Source: Rhodocyclaceae bacterium
Lineage (GTDB): Bacteria > Pseudomonadota > Gammaproteobacteria > Burkholderiales > Rhodocyclaceae
Reading direction: 5' to 3'
DNA length: 64,000 bases
Assembly: GCA_006218025.1 (NCBI GenBank)
Contig: VBWA01000004.1
Coordinates: forward strand, 1 to 64,000
Positions 1-9,100 of this stretch are shown here, piece by piece. The notes below the pieces were generated by a model. The model was not told the origin of the DNA. It was given only the letters and a program-made list of their open reading frames with translations, and made no database searches. The translations under genes and the position numbers were made by a program. Numbering within the stretch: the stretch's first letter is position 1; each line of letters starts with the position of its first letter.

Positions 1-78
1 CCATAATCATACCAGTAATGCATATGGCATGTCAAGGAGTTTTTCAACAGAATAGGCCGAACTGAGACATCCCTCTGA

Positions 79-105
79 ACCGGCTTTACGCCGGCTCTTT
101 CTTGT
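79..105 (+). terminator. Possible rho-independent terminator
   Basis: A CCGGC/GCCGG hairpin with a 5-base loop (80-94) is followed by a pyrimidine-rich CTCTTTCTTG. It would end a plus-strand transcript coming from outside the window. The stem is short, so this is tentative. No gene is seen in 1-179. Confidence 0.4.
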
Positions 106-179
106 TCTCAGAACACCGTGCAATACCTGAGTGGCAACGGATTGCCATACCGAGATATTCACAACCTGACCTGGTGCCA

Positions 180-617
180 TCACGGCAACTGTTCGAGATC
201 GTCGATATCCCTTGGTCTGCCACTGGCGCGTTTATTGGCCTTGAGATCGGCAAGCCCGACAAAATGAATTGTCAGCCCATCGTGGATAGTGGTTTCGCGA
301 TTGGGCCAGGCGGCATCGAACTCCACGCCGTCGATATCGGTCAGCAGGTCGATGCGAAACGGCGGGTAGCCGAGCTGCACCACGTTCTCGCGGAGCTCGA
401 AATCCTGCTGCGAAAGCCCGACGTCGCCAAACCCGAATTCACTCAGCGCGACCATCAGTCGTTCGGCATTTTCCGGGCTGCGGCGAATCCAGATGTCGAG
501 ATCGCCGGTATGGCGTGGCCAGCCATGTAGCGCCATGGCTTAGCCGCCCACCACGAGGCACTCAATCGCCGTGGAGCTTGGTAACGCGACAAACTCTTTG
601 AAGTCCCTGGGCAGCAT
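180..617 (-). pseudogene. Nucleotidyltransferase-fold protein interrupted by an in-frame stop
   Basis: This encodes a small protein of the nucleotidyltransferase family often found with a roughly 60-residue partner gene. The likely start is the ATG at 615-617. The frame runs 25 codons to a strongly conserved VVGG, then meets TAA at 540-542, and continues in the same frame as AMALHGWPRHTGDLDIW to 180. The family usually has an aromatic residue (VVGGYA) where the stop lies, so one base change from TAT or TAC explains it. The GDLDIW segment after the stop carries the acidic DxD of the nucleotidyltransferase fold, so the upstream peptide alone cannot be active. Re-initiation at ATG 534-536 would give a 118-residue fragment without the VVGG loop. 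The frame overlaps the partner gene 562-750, the usual arrangement. A sequencing error is the main alternative. Confidence 0.72.
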
Positions 618-750
618 CTGGGTGGGATTCCAGCCAGGCCAGGCGCAGCATCTCGACGGCGTCGAGGCGCTGCGAGGGAGAGCGCGACAACCAGTACTCG
701 GTGTCGCGCGGCTGCTGATGAAGCAGGTGGCGGGCCACGACCTTTTCCAT
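562..750 (-). CDS. Small conserved protein paired with the nucleotidyltransferase
   Basis: A 62-residue protein starting MEKVVARHLL, with the core EYWLSRSPSQRLDAVEMLR. Short proteins with this YWLSRSPxxRxxAVExLR pattern commonly sit directly upstream of, and overlap, the nucleotidyltransferase gene that follows here. The pair has been suggested to be toxin-antitoxin-like, but its function is not established. The 56-base overlap (562-617) with the next gene implies translational coupling. This member looks intact while its partner has a premature stop. Confidence 0.6.
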   Translation of the reverse strand: MEKVVARHLLHQQPRDTEYWLSRSPSQRLDAVEMLRLAWLESHPDAAQGLQRVCRVTKLHGD

Positions 751-880
751 GCCGTCATGGTAACCCGACCGGACTGTGGCAATGCTGGCATCAAGTGGCG
801 GGCCACAGGCTAAACTGCCGGCCATGAATGCTTCATCCGCTTCCAAATCGGTACTCCGCCTGGCCCCGGTCGCCGTCTCG

Positions 881-892
881 CCAGCGCCGACT
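881..892 (+). repeat. Dispersed repeat, copy 1 (core CCAGCGCCGACT)
   Basis: Core preceded by CGCCGTCTCG; it lies 8 bases upstream of the murI start codon, so it may be in the murI leader. Confidence 0.65.
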
Positions 893-900
893 CCTGCGTC

Positions 901-1662
901 ATGATCGGCGTCTTCGATTCCGGCCTCGGCGGTCTCTCGGTGCTGGCGGCGCTGGTCGACGCGCTGCCGCACGCCGACTTCCGCTATTTCGCCGACACGG
1001 CCCATGTGCCCTACGGCAACAAAAGCGAAGAACAGATTCAGTGCCGCGTACTGGCGATCGGCGAAGAACTTGCAAGTCGCGGCTGCGGCCTGCTGGTGGT
1101 GGCTTGCAACACCGCCACCACAGCGGCGGTGCAGGCACTGCGTGCAGCGCATCCGGGTATGGCCGTGGTCGGCGTCGAGCCCGGCATCAAGCCCGCCGCG
1201 CAGGAAAGCAGGACTGGCCGCATCGCCGTGCTGGCGACGGAGGCCACCGCCAACAGCCAGCGCCTGAAGCACCTGATCCGCGACCACGCCGGCAATGTCG
1301 AGGTCTTCGTCGAGCCCTGCCCCGGCTGGGCTACCCATGTCGAGATGCTGCAACTCGACGATCCGGCACTCGCGGCCGATGTGCGTGCCAGGGTCGAACC
1401 CCTGCTGGAGCGGGGCGTCGACCGCATCGTGCTGGGCTGCACGCACTACAGCTTCCTCGCGCCGCTGCTGCGCGACGTCATCGGCTCGCGCGCCGAGCTG
1501 GTCGATGTCGCCGCCGCGGTGGCGCGCCAGACGCAGCGCCTCGCCGGAGGCCTCGCCCACGGCTCCGGCCGGCTGCAGCTGCACGCCTCGGCGCATCCGG
1601 AGCGCCTGCGCGCCGCCCTGCCGCGTCTGCATCTGGGGCACATCGCCGCGCGGATTGTCTGA
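901..1662 (+). CDS. murI: Glutamate racemase
   Basis: Interconverts L- and D-glutamate in the cytoplasm, supplying D-Glu for peptidoglycan. The 253-residue protein has the family pattern: DSGLGGLSVL near residues 6-15, PYGNKS, the first catalytic cysteine in VACNTAT (about residue 70) and the second in LGCTHY (about residue 180). Length is normal. The ATG at 901 is directly before the first family residues (IGVFDSGLGG); upstream ATGs at 824 and 828 are out of frame. The stop overlaps the next ATG by one base (TGATG), so the phosphoesterase downstream is probably co-translated. Confidence 0.95.
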   Translation: MIGVFDSGLGGLSVLAALVDALPHADFRYFADTAHVPYGNKSEEQIQCRVLAIGEELASRGCGLLVVACNTATTAAVQALRAAHPGMAVVGVEPGIKPAAQESRTGRIAVLATEATANSQRLKHLIRDHAGNVEVFVEPCPGWATHVEMLQLDDPALAADVRARVEPLLERGVDRIVLGCTHYSFLAPLLRDVIGSRAELVDVAAAVARQTQRLAGGLAHGSGRLQLHASAHPERLRAALPRLHLGHIAARIV

Positions 1663-2432
1663 TGCGCATCGCCGTCGTCTCCGACATTCACGGCAACCTC
1701 GCTGCGCTGCAGGCAGTGGTCGAGGATTTCGGCCGACGCGGCGTCGACGCGGTATTCAATCTCGGCGACAGCCTCTCGGGGCCGCTTCTGCCCAGGGAGA
1801 CCGCGCAATTCCTGATGGCGCAGGATTGGGCGCATCTGGGCGGCAATCACGAACGGCAGGTGCTGAACCTGAATCCGCAAACCTGCGATCCGTCGGACGC
1901 CTATACCCGGGGGCAGCTGGGCGCTGCGGAACTCGACTGGATCGCATTGCTGAAACCGTTTCATCGCTACAGCGAGGAAATCTTTCTCTGCCACGGCACG
2001 CCGGACCATGACGCCGAATATTTTCTGGAGTCGGTGGAACCGGGCCGACTGCGCGCGGCGACGCAGGAAGAAGTCGGGCAGCGCCTTGGCGCGATCAGTG
2101 CCGCCGTGGTTGTCTGCGGCCACACCCATGTGCCGCGCCTGATGCGTTCCGCCCGCGGGCAGATGCTGGTGAACCCCGGCAGCGTCGGCCAGCCGGCCTG
2201 GGACGACGACCAGCCCTGTTACCACGCGGTGGAAAACGGCGCGCCGGATGCACGCTACGCCATCATCGAGAAACAGGATTCGCGCTGGAGCGCGCAGCTG
2301 ATCGCAGTTTCCTACGATCACGAAGCCATGGCCGCCCTGGCGCGCCGCAACGGGCGCCCGGACTGGGAATACCTCCTCCGTACGGGCTACATGCCCAGAC
2401 CAGCGTCAAGCGCTAGCGGCGCTGTGCGCTGA
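1662..2432 (+). CDS. Calcineurin-type metallophosphoesterase, YfcE/MJ0936-like
   Basis: A 256-residue phosphoesterase with the full metal-binding set: DIHGN (about residue 8), NLGDSLSG, GGNHE, CHGTPDHD and CGHTHVPRL. These ligands bind two divalent metals in this superfamily. The substrate is unknown; relatives hydrolyse phosphodiesters or dinucleoside polyphosphates. The start ATG at 1662 overlaps the murI stop. Its last 20 bases overlap the convergent 3' end of relA, so no separate terminator exists between them. Confidence 0.88.
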   Translation: MRIAVVSDIHGNLAALQAVVEDFGRRGVDAVFNLGDSLSGPLLPRETAQFLMAQDWAHLGGNHERQVLNLNPQTCDPSDAYTRGQLGAAELDWIALLKPFHRYSEEIFLCHGTPDHDAEYFLESVEPGRLRAATQEEVGQRLGAISAAVVVCGHTHVPRLMRSARGQMLVNPGSVGQPAWDDDQPCYHAVENGAPDARYAIIEKQDSRWSAQLIAVSYDHEAMAALARRNGRPDWEYLLRTGYMPRPASSASGAVR

Positions 2433-4626
2433 TCACTCCCGGCACTTCGCGCAGCAGCGACAAAGCCTTCTGCAGCGCCGCGGTACCCGACAGTTCGACG
2501 GTGAAGCCCATGTGGGCGACGCCCGCCCGGGACTGGGTCTTGACCGCGGTGACGTTGATTTTTTCGCGCGACAGGATATCGGATATGTCGCGCAGCAAGC
2601 CTTGCCGGTCGCCGGCGTCGACCATCAGATCGACCGGATAGACGGCGCCGGACTGCGCCCCCCCCTCACCCCACTCCGCGCTGATGACCCGCTCGGGATT
2701 GCGCGCCGCCATGTTGCGGAAGTTGATGCATTCGACGCGATGGATCGAGATTCCCTTGCCGCGCGTGACGAAGCCTGTGATCGCATCGGGCGGCATCGGC
2801 TTGCAGCACTTCCCTACCTGGGTCAGCAACTTGTCCACGCCGACCACCAGAATCCGGCTGTCGCCGGCCTTGCTCTTGCGCGTATGGATTTCCGGCTCCG
2901 GCGGCAGAGGCTCGGCGCCGCCGCGCAAGGCGACGTCGATCGCCCGCATGCCGACTTCGCCGCGCGCCGCGGCGAGAAATAGCGCCTCGGCGCTCTTCAG
3001 CCCGAGCTTGACCGCCAGTTCGTCGAGATTGGCCTGTGTCTGCCCTTCGCGCTGCAATTCCTTGGTCACCAGGCTGCGCCCCTGCGCCAGCATCTCGGCT
3101 TCGTCCTGCGCCGCAAACCATTGCTTGGCCTTCGATCGAGCGCGCGAGGTGGCGAGATAGCCCTGCGCCGGATTCAGCCAGTCGCGCGACGGTCCGCCGC
3201 TCTTGACCGTGACGATTTCCACGCGCTGCCCGTTTTGCAGGGGCGTGTTGAGCGGCACCATGTGGCCGTCGATCTTCGCGCCGCGGCAGCGGTGGCCGAG
3301 ATCGGTATGCAGACGATAGGCAAAGTCCAGCGGCGTGGCGCCGCGCGGCAGATCGATCACCTTGTCCTGCGGCGTCAGCACATAAATCGTGTCATCCAGC
3401 GCGGCCCGCTTGAACTGCTGCACCCATTCGGCGGAATCCGCAATTTCATCGCGCCACGACAACAGTTGCCGCAGCCAGGAAATCTTGTCTTCGTAGGCTC
3501 CGCCGGCCTTCACCGAGCCGCCGGACTCCTTGTAGCGCCAGTGGGCGGCCACGCCCAGCTCGGCATGCTCGTGCATCTCGCGGGTGCGTATCTGCACTTC
3601 GAGCGAACGGCCGCTCTCGTCTTCCACCGCGGTATGCAGGGAACGATAGAAATTGCCCTTGGGATGGGCAATGTAGTCGTCGAATTCGCCGCGGATCGGC
3701 TGCCAGAGGTGATGCACGATGCCCAGCGCCGTGTAGCAATCCCTGATTTCATCGACGATGATGCGCACCGCGCGCACGTCATAGACTTCATCGAAGTCGA
3801 TGTCCTTGCCGCGCATCTTGTTCCAGATGCTGTAGATGTGCTTGGGCCTGCCGTAGATTTCGGCGCGAACGCCGACGGCGGCCATCTCCGCCTGCAGGCG
3901 CGCCACTGCCGCGTCGATGAAACTCGCACGCTCCGAGCGCTTTTCGTCCAGCATCTTCGCGATGCGCTTGTAGGTTTCCGGTTCCAGATAGCGGAAGGAA
4001 AGATCCTCGAGTTCCCACTTGACGTGCCAGATGCCCAGCCGGTTGGCCAGCGGGGCATAGATCAACAGGCTTTCCCTGGCCATTTCGTCGCGCTCGGCTC
4101 CCGGCCTGTCGTTGAGGAAGCGCAGGGTCTGGACGCGGCTGGCCAGCCGCAGCAGGACCACGCGGATGTCATCGACCATCGCCAGCAGCATCTTGCGCAG
4201 AATCTCGGTCTGCGCCCGCATGTCGGTCACGCCTTCGCCGGCTGCGCCGCTTCCCGCTGCGGCGCGCGTCAGCGGGCGCAGGCTGCCCAGCCGCTGCAGG
4301 CCAGCGACCAGCCCGGCCACCGTATCGCCAAAGCCGACTTTCAGGCGCTCGCCGCAATCCTCGACATGATCGTTGGCCGCAAACAGCAGGGCGGCGATCC
4401 GCGCATCGGCATCGAGATCGAGCGAGGCCACGATCAGGGCCATGCCCAGGGCGTGCTGCAGAATCGATTCGCCGGTCCCCAGGACCTTGTCGCCATAGGC
4501 CTCGCGCGCCAGTCCCAGCGCCTCGGCGGCACGGGCGGCGGCATCTGCGGGGAGACCGGAGCACAAGCGGGACAGCGCTTCGGCTTCGTCGCTCGACTGC
4601 TGGAGGGAATGCACAACTGAGACCAT
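2413..4626 (-). CDS. relA: RelA-type (p)ppGpp synthetase
   Basis: Makes the alarmone (p)ppGpp from ATP and GTP/GDP in the stringent response, normally on ribosomes with uncharged tRNA. Domain order: degenerate hydrolase domain (the HD motif is replaced, reading FAANDHVED), synthetase domain with the acidic EFDD signature of monofunctional RelA (GEFDDYIA), then RTREMHEHAELGVAAHWRYK, a TGS domain (DDTIYVLTPQDK), a helical region and a C-terminal ACT domain (LMVDAGDRQGLLRDIS). The hydrolase half is probably inactive and the synthetase active. The start at ATG 4624-4626 gives 737 residues; an earlier start at 4692 would add 22 poorly conserved residues. The divergent transporter gene begins 78 bases away, so the two share a short promoter region. 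Confidence 0.93.
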   Translation of the reverse strand: MVSVVHSLQQSSDEAEALSRLCSGLPADAAARAAEALGLAREAYGDKVLGTGESILQHALGMALIVASLDLDADARIAALLFAANDHVEDCGERLKVGFGDTVAGLVAGLQRLGSLRPLTRAAAGSGAAGEGVTDMRAQTEILRKMLLAMVDDIRVVLLRLASRVQTLRFLNDRPGAERDEMARESLLIYAPLANRLGIWHVKWELEDLSFRYLEPETYKRIAKMLDEKRSERASFIDAAVARLQAEMAAVGVRAEIYGRPKHIYSIWNKMRGKDIDFDEVYDVRAVRIIVDEIRDCYTALGIVHHLWQPIRGEFDDYIAHPKGNFYRSLHTAVEDESGRSLEVQIRTREMHEHAELGVAAHWRYKESGGSVKAGGAYEDKISWLRQLLSWRDEIADSAEWVQQFKRAALDDTIYVLTPQDKVIDLPRGATPLDFAYRLHTDLGHRCRGAKIDGHMVPLNTPLQNGQRVEIVTVKSGGPSRDWLNPAQGYLATSRARSKAKQWFAAQDEAEMLAQGRSLVTKELQREGQTQANLDELAVKLGLKSAEALFLAAARGEVGMRAIDVALRGGAEPLPPEPEIHTRKSKAGDSRILVVGVDKLLTQVGKCCKPMPPDAITGFVTRGKGISIHRVECINFRNMAARNPERVISAEWGEGGAQSGAVYPVDLMVDAGDRQGLLRDISDILSREKINVTAVKTQSRAGVAHMGFTVELSGTAALQKALSLLREVPGVISAQRR

Positions 4627-4704
4627 CGTCGAATTATCCCATGCGGCGAATTCCGCGTGGATACCGTCCCAGGCGCAGGCGCACTGGGACATAATCCCCC
4701 GTCC

Positions 4705-5595
4705 ATGAAAAAGCTACCTCACGTTTCCCCCTACCTGCTGCTGACGCTGACCAACCTGTTCTGGGCCGGCAACTGGATCATCAGCCGTGCCTTTCGCGGC
4801 GAGCTGCCGCCGATCGCGCTGTCCTTCTGGCGCTGGGTGGTGGCCCTGCTCTGCCTGTTGCCGTTCGCCTGGCCGCACGTGCGCCGCGACTGGCCGCAAC
4901 TGCGCGCCGCCTGGCCGTGGCTGCTGCTCTTCGGCGCGCTGGGCACCGGCGGCTACAACGTGCTGGTCTACGGCGGCCTGCAATACACCACAGCGATCAA
5001 CGGCACGCTGCTGAACTCCTTCGTGCCGATCATGATCGTGCTGATGGCCTGGATGCTGCAGGGCAAACGCCTGCACGGCCGCGAGGCGACGGGCATCATG
5101 GTCTCCTTCGTCGGCGTGCTCGGCATCGTCGCCCACGGCGAGCTGCAGCGCCTGCTCGACCTGACGCTGAATGTCGGCGACCTCTGGATCCTCGCCTCGG
5201 TGCTGGCGTGGTCGGCCTACACGCTGCTGCTGTCGCGCCGCCCACCGGTTCATGCGCTGTCCTTCGTCACCGCCATCAGCGTCACCGGCCTGATTGTCCT
5301 GTGCCCCCTCTACGTCTGGGAACTGGCTCAGGGCCGCCACATCGTGCCGACACCGGGGGCGATTGCGGGCATCGTCTATACGGGGGTATTCCCCGCTTTC
5401 CTCGGCTACATCCTGTGGAATCGCGGCGTCGCCGAAGTCGGCCCGGCGCGCGCCGGGCTCTTCATGCACCTGGTACCGGCCTTCGGCATCGTGCTGTCGA
5501 TGATCTTTCTCGACGAGAAGCCAGCCCTCTATCACGCCGTCGGCATCGGCCTGATCTTCACCGGCATCTGGCTCAACACCCGGCGCGTGAAATGA
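4705..5595 (+). CDS. EamA/DMT-family membrane transporter
   Basis: A 296-residue, ten-helix inner-membrane protein of the drug/metabolite transporter superfamily, with two EamA repeats; the opening LTLTNLFWAGNWIISR and the second-half FPAFLGYILWNRGV are typical. Members export amino acids or other metabolites; the substrate cannot be told. The start is the ATG at 4705 (MKKLPHVSPYLLL). Its stop overlaps the mtfA start (ATGA), so the two are co-translated. Confidence 0.88.
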   Translation: MKKLPHVSPYLLLTLTNLFWAGNWIISRAFRGELPPIALSFWRWVVALLCLLPFAWPHVRRDWPQLRAAWPWLLLFGALGTGGYNVLVYGGLQYTTAINGTLLNSFVPIMIVLMAWMLQGKRLHGREATGIMVSFVGVLGIVAHGELQRLLDLTLNVGDLWILASVLAWSAYTLLLSRRPPVHALSFVTAISVTGLIVLCPLYVWELAQGRHIVPTPGAIAGIVYTGVFPAFLGYILWNRGVAEVGPARAGLFMHLVPAFGIVLSMIFLDEKPALYHAVGIGLIFTGIWLNTRRVK

Positions 5596-6353
5596 TCCGC
5601 AAGCTGTTTGCATGGTGGCGGCAGCGGCAGGCCGACCGCCTCGAAATCCCCGCCGCACTATGGAATGAAGTCGAGGCCGGCCTGCCCTTTCTCGGCCACC
5701 TGACGCCGCCCGAGCGCATTCACCTGCGCCAGCTCGCCCGCCAGTTCATCGCCGAAAAGCAATGGAGCGGCGCGCAGGGCCTGCAACTGACGCCGCGCAT
5801 CCAGGTCGCCATCGCCCTCCAGGCTTGCCTGCCGATCCTCCATCTGGGCTTGGGCTGGTATGACGGCTGGGTCGGCATCGTGGTCTATCCGGGCGACTTC
5901 GTCATTCCGCGCAAGGTGATGGACGAAGATGGCGTGGTGCATGAGTACGACGATGAAGTCATGGGCGAGGCCTGGTATGGCGGCCCGGTCCTGGTCTCCT
6001 GGTACGAGCACCCGGAAGACGCCGACGGCATCAACGTGGTGATCCATGAATTCGCCCACAAGCTCGACATGAAAAGCGGCGACGCCAACGGCCTGCCGCC
6101 GATGCACGAGGGCATGTCGCGGCAACGCTGGAGCGAGGTCATGAGCCGGGCCTTCGATGACTTCCAGCGGCGCGTCGATCGCGGCGAGGACACGCCGCTC
6201 GATCCCTATGGCGCCGAGTTGCCGACCGAGTTCTTCGCCGTCGCCAGCGAAGCCTTTTTCGAAGCGCCGGAAATGCTCAGGAGCGAGTACCCGGAGGTCT
6301 ACGACCAGTTCCGGCTGTTCTACCGGCAGGACCCGGCCGCACCGGCGCGATAG
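5592..6353 (+). CDS. mtfA: MtfA-type zinc peptidase
   Basis: Cytosolic zinc metallopeptidase of the MtfA (M90) family. In E. coli MtfA binds the glucose repressor Mlc and has aminopeptidase activity. The 253-residue protein shows the zinc motif HEFAHKLD (about residues 155-162) and the downstream glutamate region VASEAFFEAPE. GPVLVSWYEHP before it is also conserved in the family. It starts at ATG 5592 inside the ATGA overlap with the transporter. The 3' end converges on the decayed oxidoreductase gene with a 31-base gap. Confidence 0.9.
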   Translation: MIRKLFAWWRQRQADRLEIPAALWNEVEAGLPFLGHLTPPERIHLRQLARQFIAEKQWSGAQGLQLTPRIQVAIALQACLPILHLGLGWYDGWVGIVVYPGDFVIPRKVMDEDGVVHEYDDEVMGEAWYGGPVLVSWYEHPEDADGINVVIHEFAHKLDMKSGDANGLPPMHEGMSRQRWSEVMSRAFDDFQRRVDRGEDTPLDPYGAELPTEFFAVASEAFFEAPEMLRSEYPEVYDQFRLFYRQDPAAPAR

Positions 6354-6384
6354 CGTCGAATTGCGCCGCGCCGGGAACGAGCGC

Positions 6385-8400
6385 CTAAGCCTGGCTGAGC
6401 TGACTCTTGAGCGGCAGCGAGCGCACGCGCTTGCCGGTCGCGGCGAAGATGGCGTTGCACACGGCAGGGACCAGCGGCAGGATGGCCGGCTCGCCGTGGC
6501 CGCCCCAGAATCCGCCGGTGGGCACCAGCACGGTTTCGACCTTGGGCATGTCCGAAATCTGCGGCAGCGGGAAATCATGGAAATTCGATTCCACGATGCG
6601 CCCGTTCTTGACGCGGTTCTCCTGATTGATGATGGTGCCGAGGCCATAGATGACATTGCCTTCGGCCTGCGCGCGACAGGTGTCGGGGTTCACGACGTGA
6701 CCCGAGTCGATCGCGACGACGATGCGGTGTACCTTGAGCGCGCCCTTCGCGCTGACCGACACCTCCGCCACCATCGCAGCGAAACTGCCGAAGCCGTCGG
6801 AGACCGCGACGCCGCGATGAATGCCCTGCGGCAGCGGTGTTCCCCACCCGGCGGCCTTTGCCGCGGCTTCGAGCACGAGGCGATTCCTGTCGTCCTGCTT
6901 CAGCATCGCCCGCCGGTACTCGACCGGGTCCTTGCCTGCCGCAACCGCCAGTTCGTCGATGAAGCACTCGCGGTAGAAGGAATTCTGCTGGCCCGGCGCC
7001 CGCCAGAAACCGACCGGCACATGGCCGTTGCGCATGGCGTAATCGACCTGCTGGTGCGGCACCACATAGGGCATGTCGGTGAAGGAGCGCACCGCAGTGA
7101 AGTCGATCGCCCCATTGCCCATCGCCTGCGGCATCAGCACCTTGAGGATCGACGGACAGGCGATCCGGGTGTGCATGGCGATGAGCTTGCCGCTGGCATC
7201 GAGGCCCGCCTTCATCCGCACCATGCTCGCCGGGCGGTAGAAGCCATGCTGCATGTCCTCTTCGCGCGACCACATCATTTTCACCGGCGTACCCGGCAGC
7301 GCCATCGCGATCCTGACGCCCTGCCTGACGAAATCCTGCGGGCCGCCGCGGCGGCCGAAGCCGCCGCCCAGCATCATCTTGTGCACCTCGACCTTCTCCA
7401 GCGGCAGTCCGGCCGTCGCGGCAGCCGTCTCCAGCGAGGCTTCGCCGTTCTGCGTCGAGGTCCACACTTCGAGGAAGCCCTCGGGCTTCAGCCAGGCCGT
7501 GCAGGTCTGCGGCTCCATGGTGGCGTGGTTGAGGTAGGGCGAGGAATATTCGGCCCGACTTTTCGCGCCTGCGGCAGCTTCGGATCGGCGAGTCCGTCGC
7601 GCAGCATGGCGGCGATGGTCTCGCTGGAGACGTTGCCGTTGGCGCCGGCATCCCACTCGATCCTGAGCTTCTGCAGCGCCTGGTCGGCGCGCCACCAGCT
7701 ATCGGCAACGACGGCGACGAAATCGCCTTCGCGCACCACCTTCTTCACGCCGCGCATCTTCTCGGCAACGCTGGCGTCGACGCTCTTCAGCTTGCCGCCG
7801 AACACCGGGCACTGCGCAATCGACGCATGCAGCATGCCGGGCAGCGCGACATCGACGCCGAATACCGGCCTGCCCATGACCTTGTCCGGAATGTCGAGGC
7901 GATGCATCGATTTGCCGGCGATCTTCCAGTCCTTCGGGTCGCGCAGGGGGATGTCCTGCGGCGGCTGGAGGCGCGCCGCCTCGGCCGCCACCTCGCCGTA
8001 GCGCAGTCTGCGCCTGCTGGGCCCGTGCGTGATCACGCCGCGCTCCACCGTGCATTCGGTCGCCGGCACCTTCCAGCGCGCAGCGGCGGCATTGACCAGC
8101 ATCATGCGCGCCGCGGCGCCGGCCTTGCGCACATAGTCCTGCGAGCTGCGCACGCCCTGGCTGCCGCCCCTCGGCCACCAGTTGCGCCAGCGCGGTATAG
8201 GTGCCCTGGCCCATTTCGGAACGCGCGATGCGCACCACCACCCGGTCATCCGGATGGATCACCACCCAGGCATTGACTTCGGTGACCGGCGCCTTCGTGA
8301 AAATTGCAGCCTTGGCGACCAGCGGAAAGGAAAATTCGAGCGAGAGTCCGCCGCCCAGCGCGACGGACGCCTTGAGAAATTCGCGACGATTGATGTTCAT
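6385..8400 (-). pseudogene. Molybdenum hydroxylase large subunit (IorB-like), two frame disruptions
   Basis: This was a periplasmic molybdopterin-binding subunit of the isoquinoline 1-oxidoreductase/aldehyde dehydrogenase type. The N-terminus has a Tat-type twin-arginine signal (NRREFLKAS). Three pieces lie in different frames: 8400 to about 8168 (ends TALAQLVAEG), about 8168 to 7560 (GSQGVRSSQDYVRKAG to LPQARK) and about 7560 to 6385 (RAEYSSPYLNHATMEPQTC to the end). At both joins, residues usual in the family are missing: several tens at the first and about 20 at the second. That points to small deletions and not simple sequencing slips. The third piece still carries the cofactor regions GGGFGRRGGPQDF and GFWRAPGQQNS. 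The neighbouring small subunit is intact. Confidence 0.82.
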
Positions 8401-8410
8401 GGCGTCCTCC

Positions 8411-8884
8411 CTAAGCCTTCTTCGCCGCTGCGGACGCCGAGCTCGCGGCGACAGCGTGGATCGCCTCGCGGACCCGGGTGTAGGTTCCGCAGCGACACAG
8501 GTTGGTCATCGCCCGGTCGATGTCGGCGTCCGAGGGTTTGGGCGTCTTCGCCAGCAGCGCCGCCGCCGACATGATCATGCCGGTCTGGCAGTAGCCGCAC
8601 TGCGGCACCTCATGCTCGATCCAGGCCTCCTGCAGGGGATGCAGGCCGCCCGCGGCCAGCCCCTCGATGGTCACCACGGCCTTGCCTACCGCCGCCGAGG
8701 CGGGGACGACACAGGAGCGCACCGGCGCACCGTCGACGTGCACTGTGCAGGCGCCGCACAAGGCAACGCCGCAGCCGTATTTGACGCCGAGCAGGCCGAG
8801 GTGATCGCGCAACACCCACAGGAGGGGCATGTCCGGCTCGACGTCGACCTGATGCTGCTTGCCATTCACGTTCAGTTTGAGCAT
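8411..8884 (-). CDS. [2Fe-2S] small subunit of a molybdenum hydroxylase (IorA-like)
   Basis: A 157-residue electron-transfer subunit with two 2Fe-2S clusters. The N-terminal plant-type cluster ligands are in [16 protein letters not shown] with a later cysteine in SCVVP; the C-terminal cluster ligands are in CGYCQTGMI and LCRCGTY. It passes electrons from the molybdenum subunit to an acceptor. The alanine/lysine-rich tail ([10 protein letters not shown]) is unusual. The large-subunit gene follows after 10 bases but is broken, so this subunit probably has no partner unless one lies elsewhere. Confidence 0.9.
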   Translation of the reverse strand: MLKLNVNGKQHQVDVEPDMPLLWVLRDHLGLLGVKYGCGVALCGACTVHVDGAPVRSCVVPASAAVGKAVVTIEGLAAGGLHPLQEAWIEHEVPQCGYCQTGMIMSAAALLAKTPKPSDADIDRAMTNLCRCGTYTRVREAIHAVAASSASAAAKKA

Positions 8885-9047
8885 GTGACCTCCCTCGGAG
8901 ATGTGACGATGCCATGGATGCCGGGGCTACGGATTGGCTACGCTGCCTGATGCCACGAAAAATTGTACTCCCGGCACAATTGTGCGGCTGTTACCGCCAC
9001 GACCCGCCAATAGTCAATGCTTAATAGTCGAAAATGAGAATTTGATG

Positions 9048-9068
9048 GCGCGGCCGTGCAGGCCGCGC
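9048..9068 (+). other. GC-rich hairpin upstream of the GGDEF-EAL gene
   Basis: GCGCGGCC and GGCCGCGC form a perfect 8-bp stem with a 5-base loop, 32 bases upstream of the GTG at 9101. Adenines, not thymines, follow on the plus strand, so it is not a plus-strand terminator. It could be a leader structure. The rest of 8885-9100 shows no gene and no convincing promoter. Confidence 0.4.
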
Positions 9069-9100
9069 AAAAATTGACTGCGCCAAACTAAAATCCGGCA

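Noticed and set aside
562-1641. A 359-codon open frame on the minus strand opposite murI
   Set aside because: Only its last 62 codons (562-750) are a real gene. The rest mirrors murI, whose catalytic motifs are clear.
3121-4620. A 499-codon plus-strand open frame opposite relA
   Set aside because: Composition is that of antisense high-GC coding DNA; no motif, and relA has all its domains.
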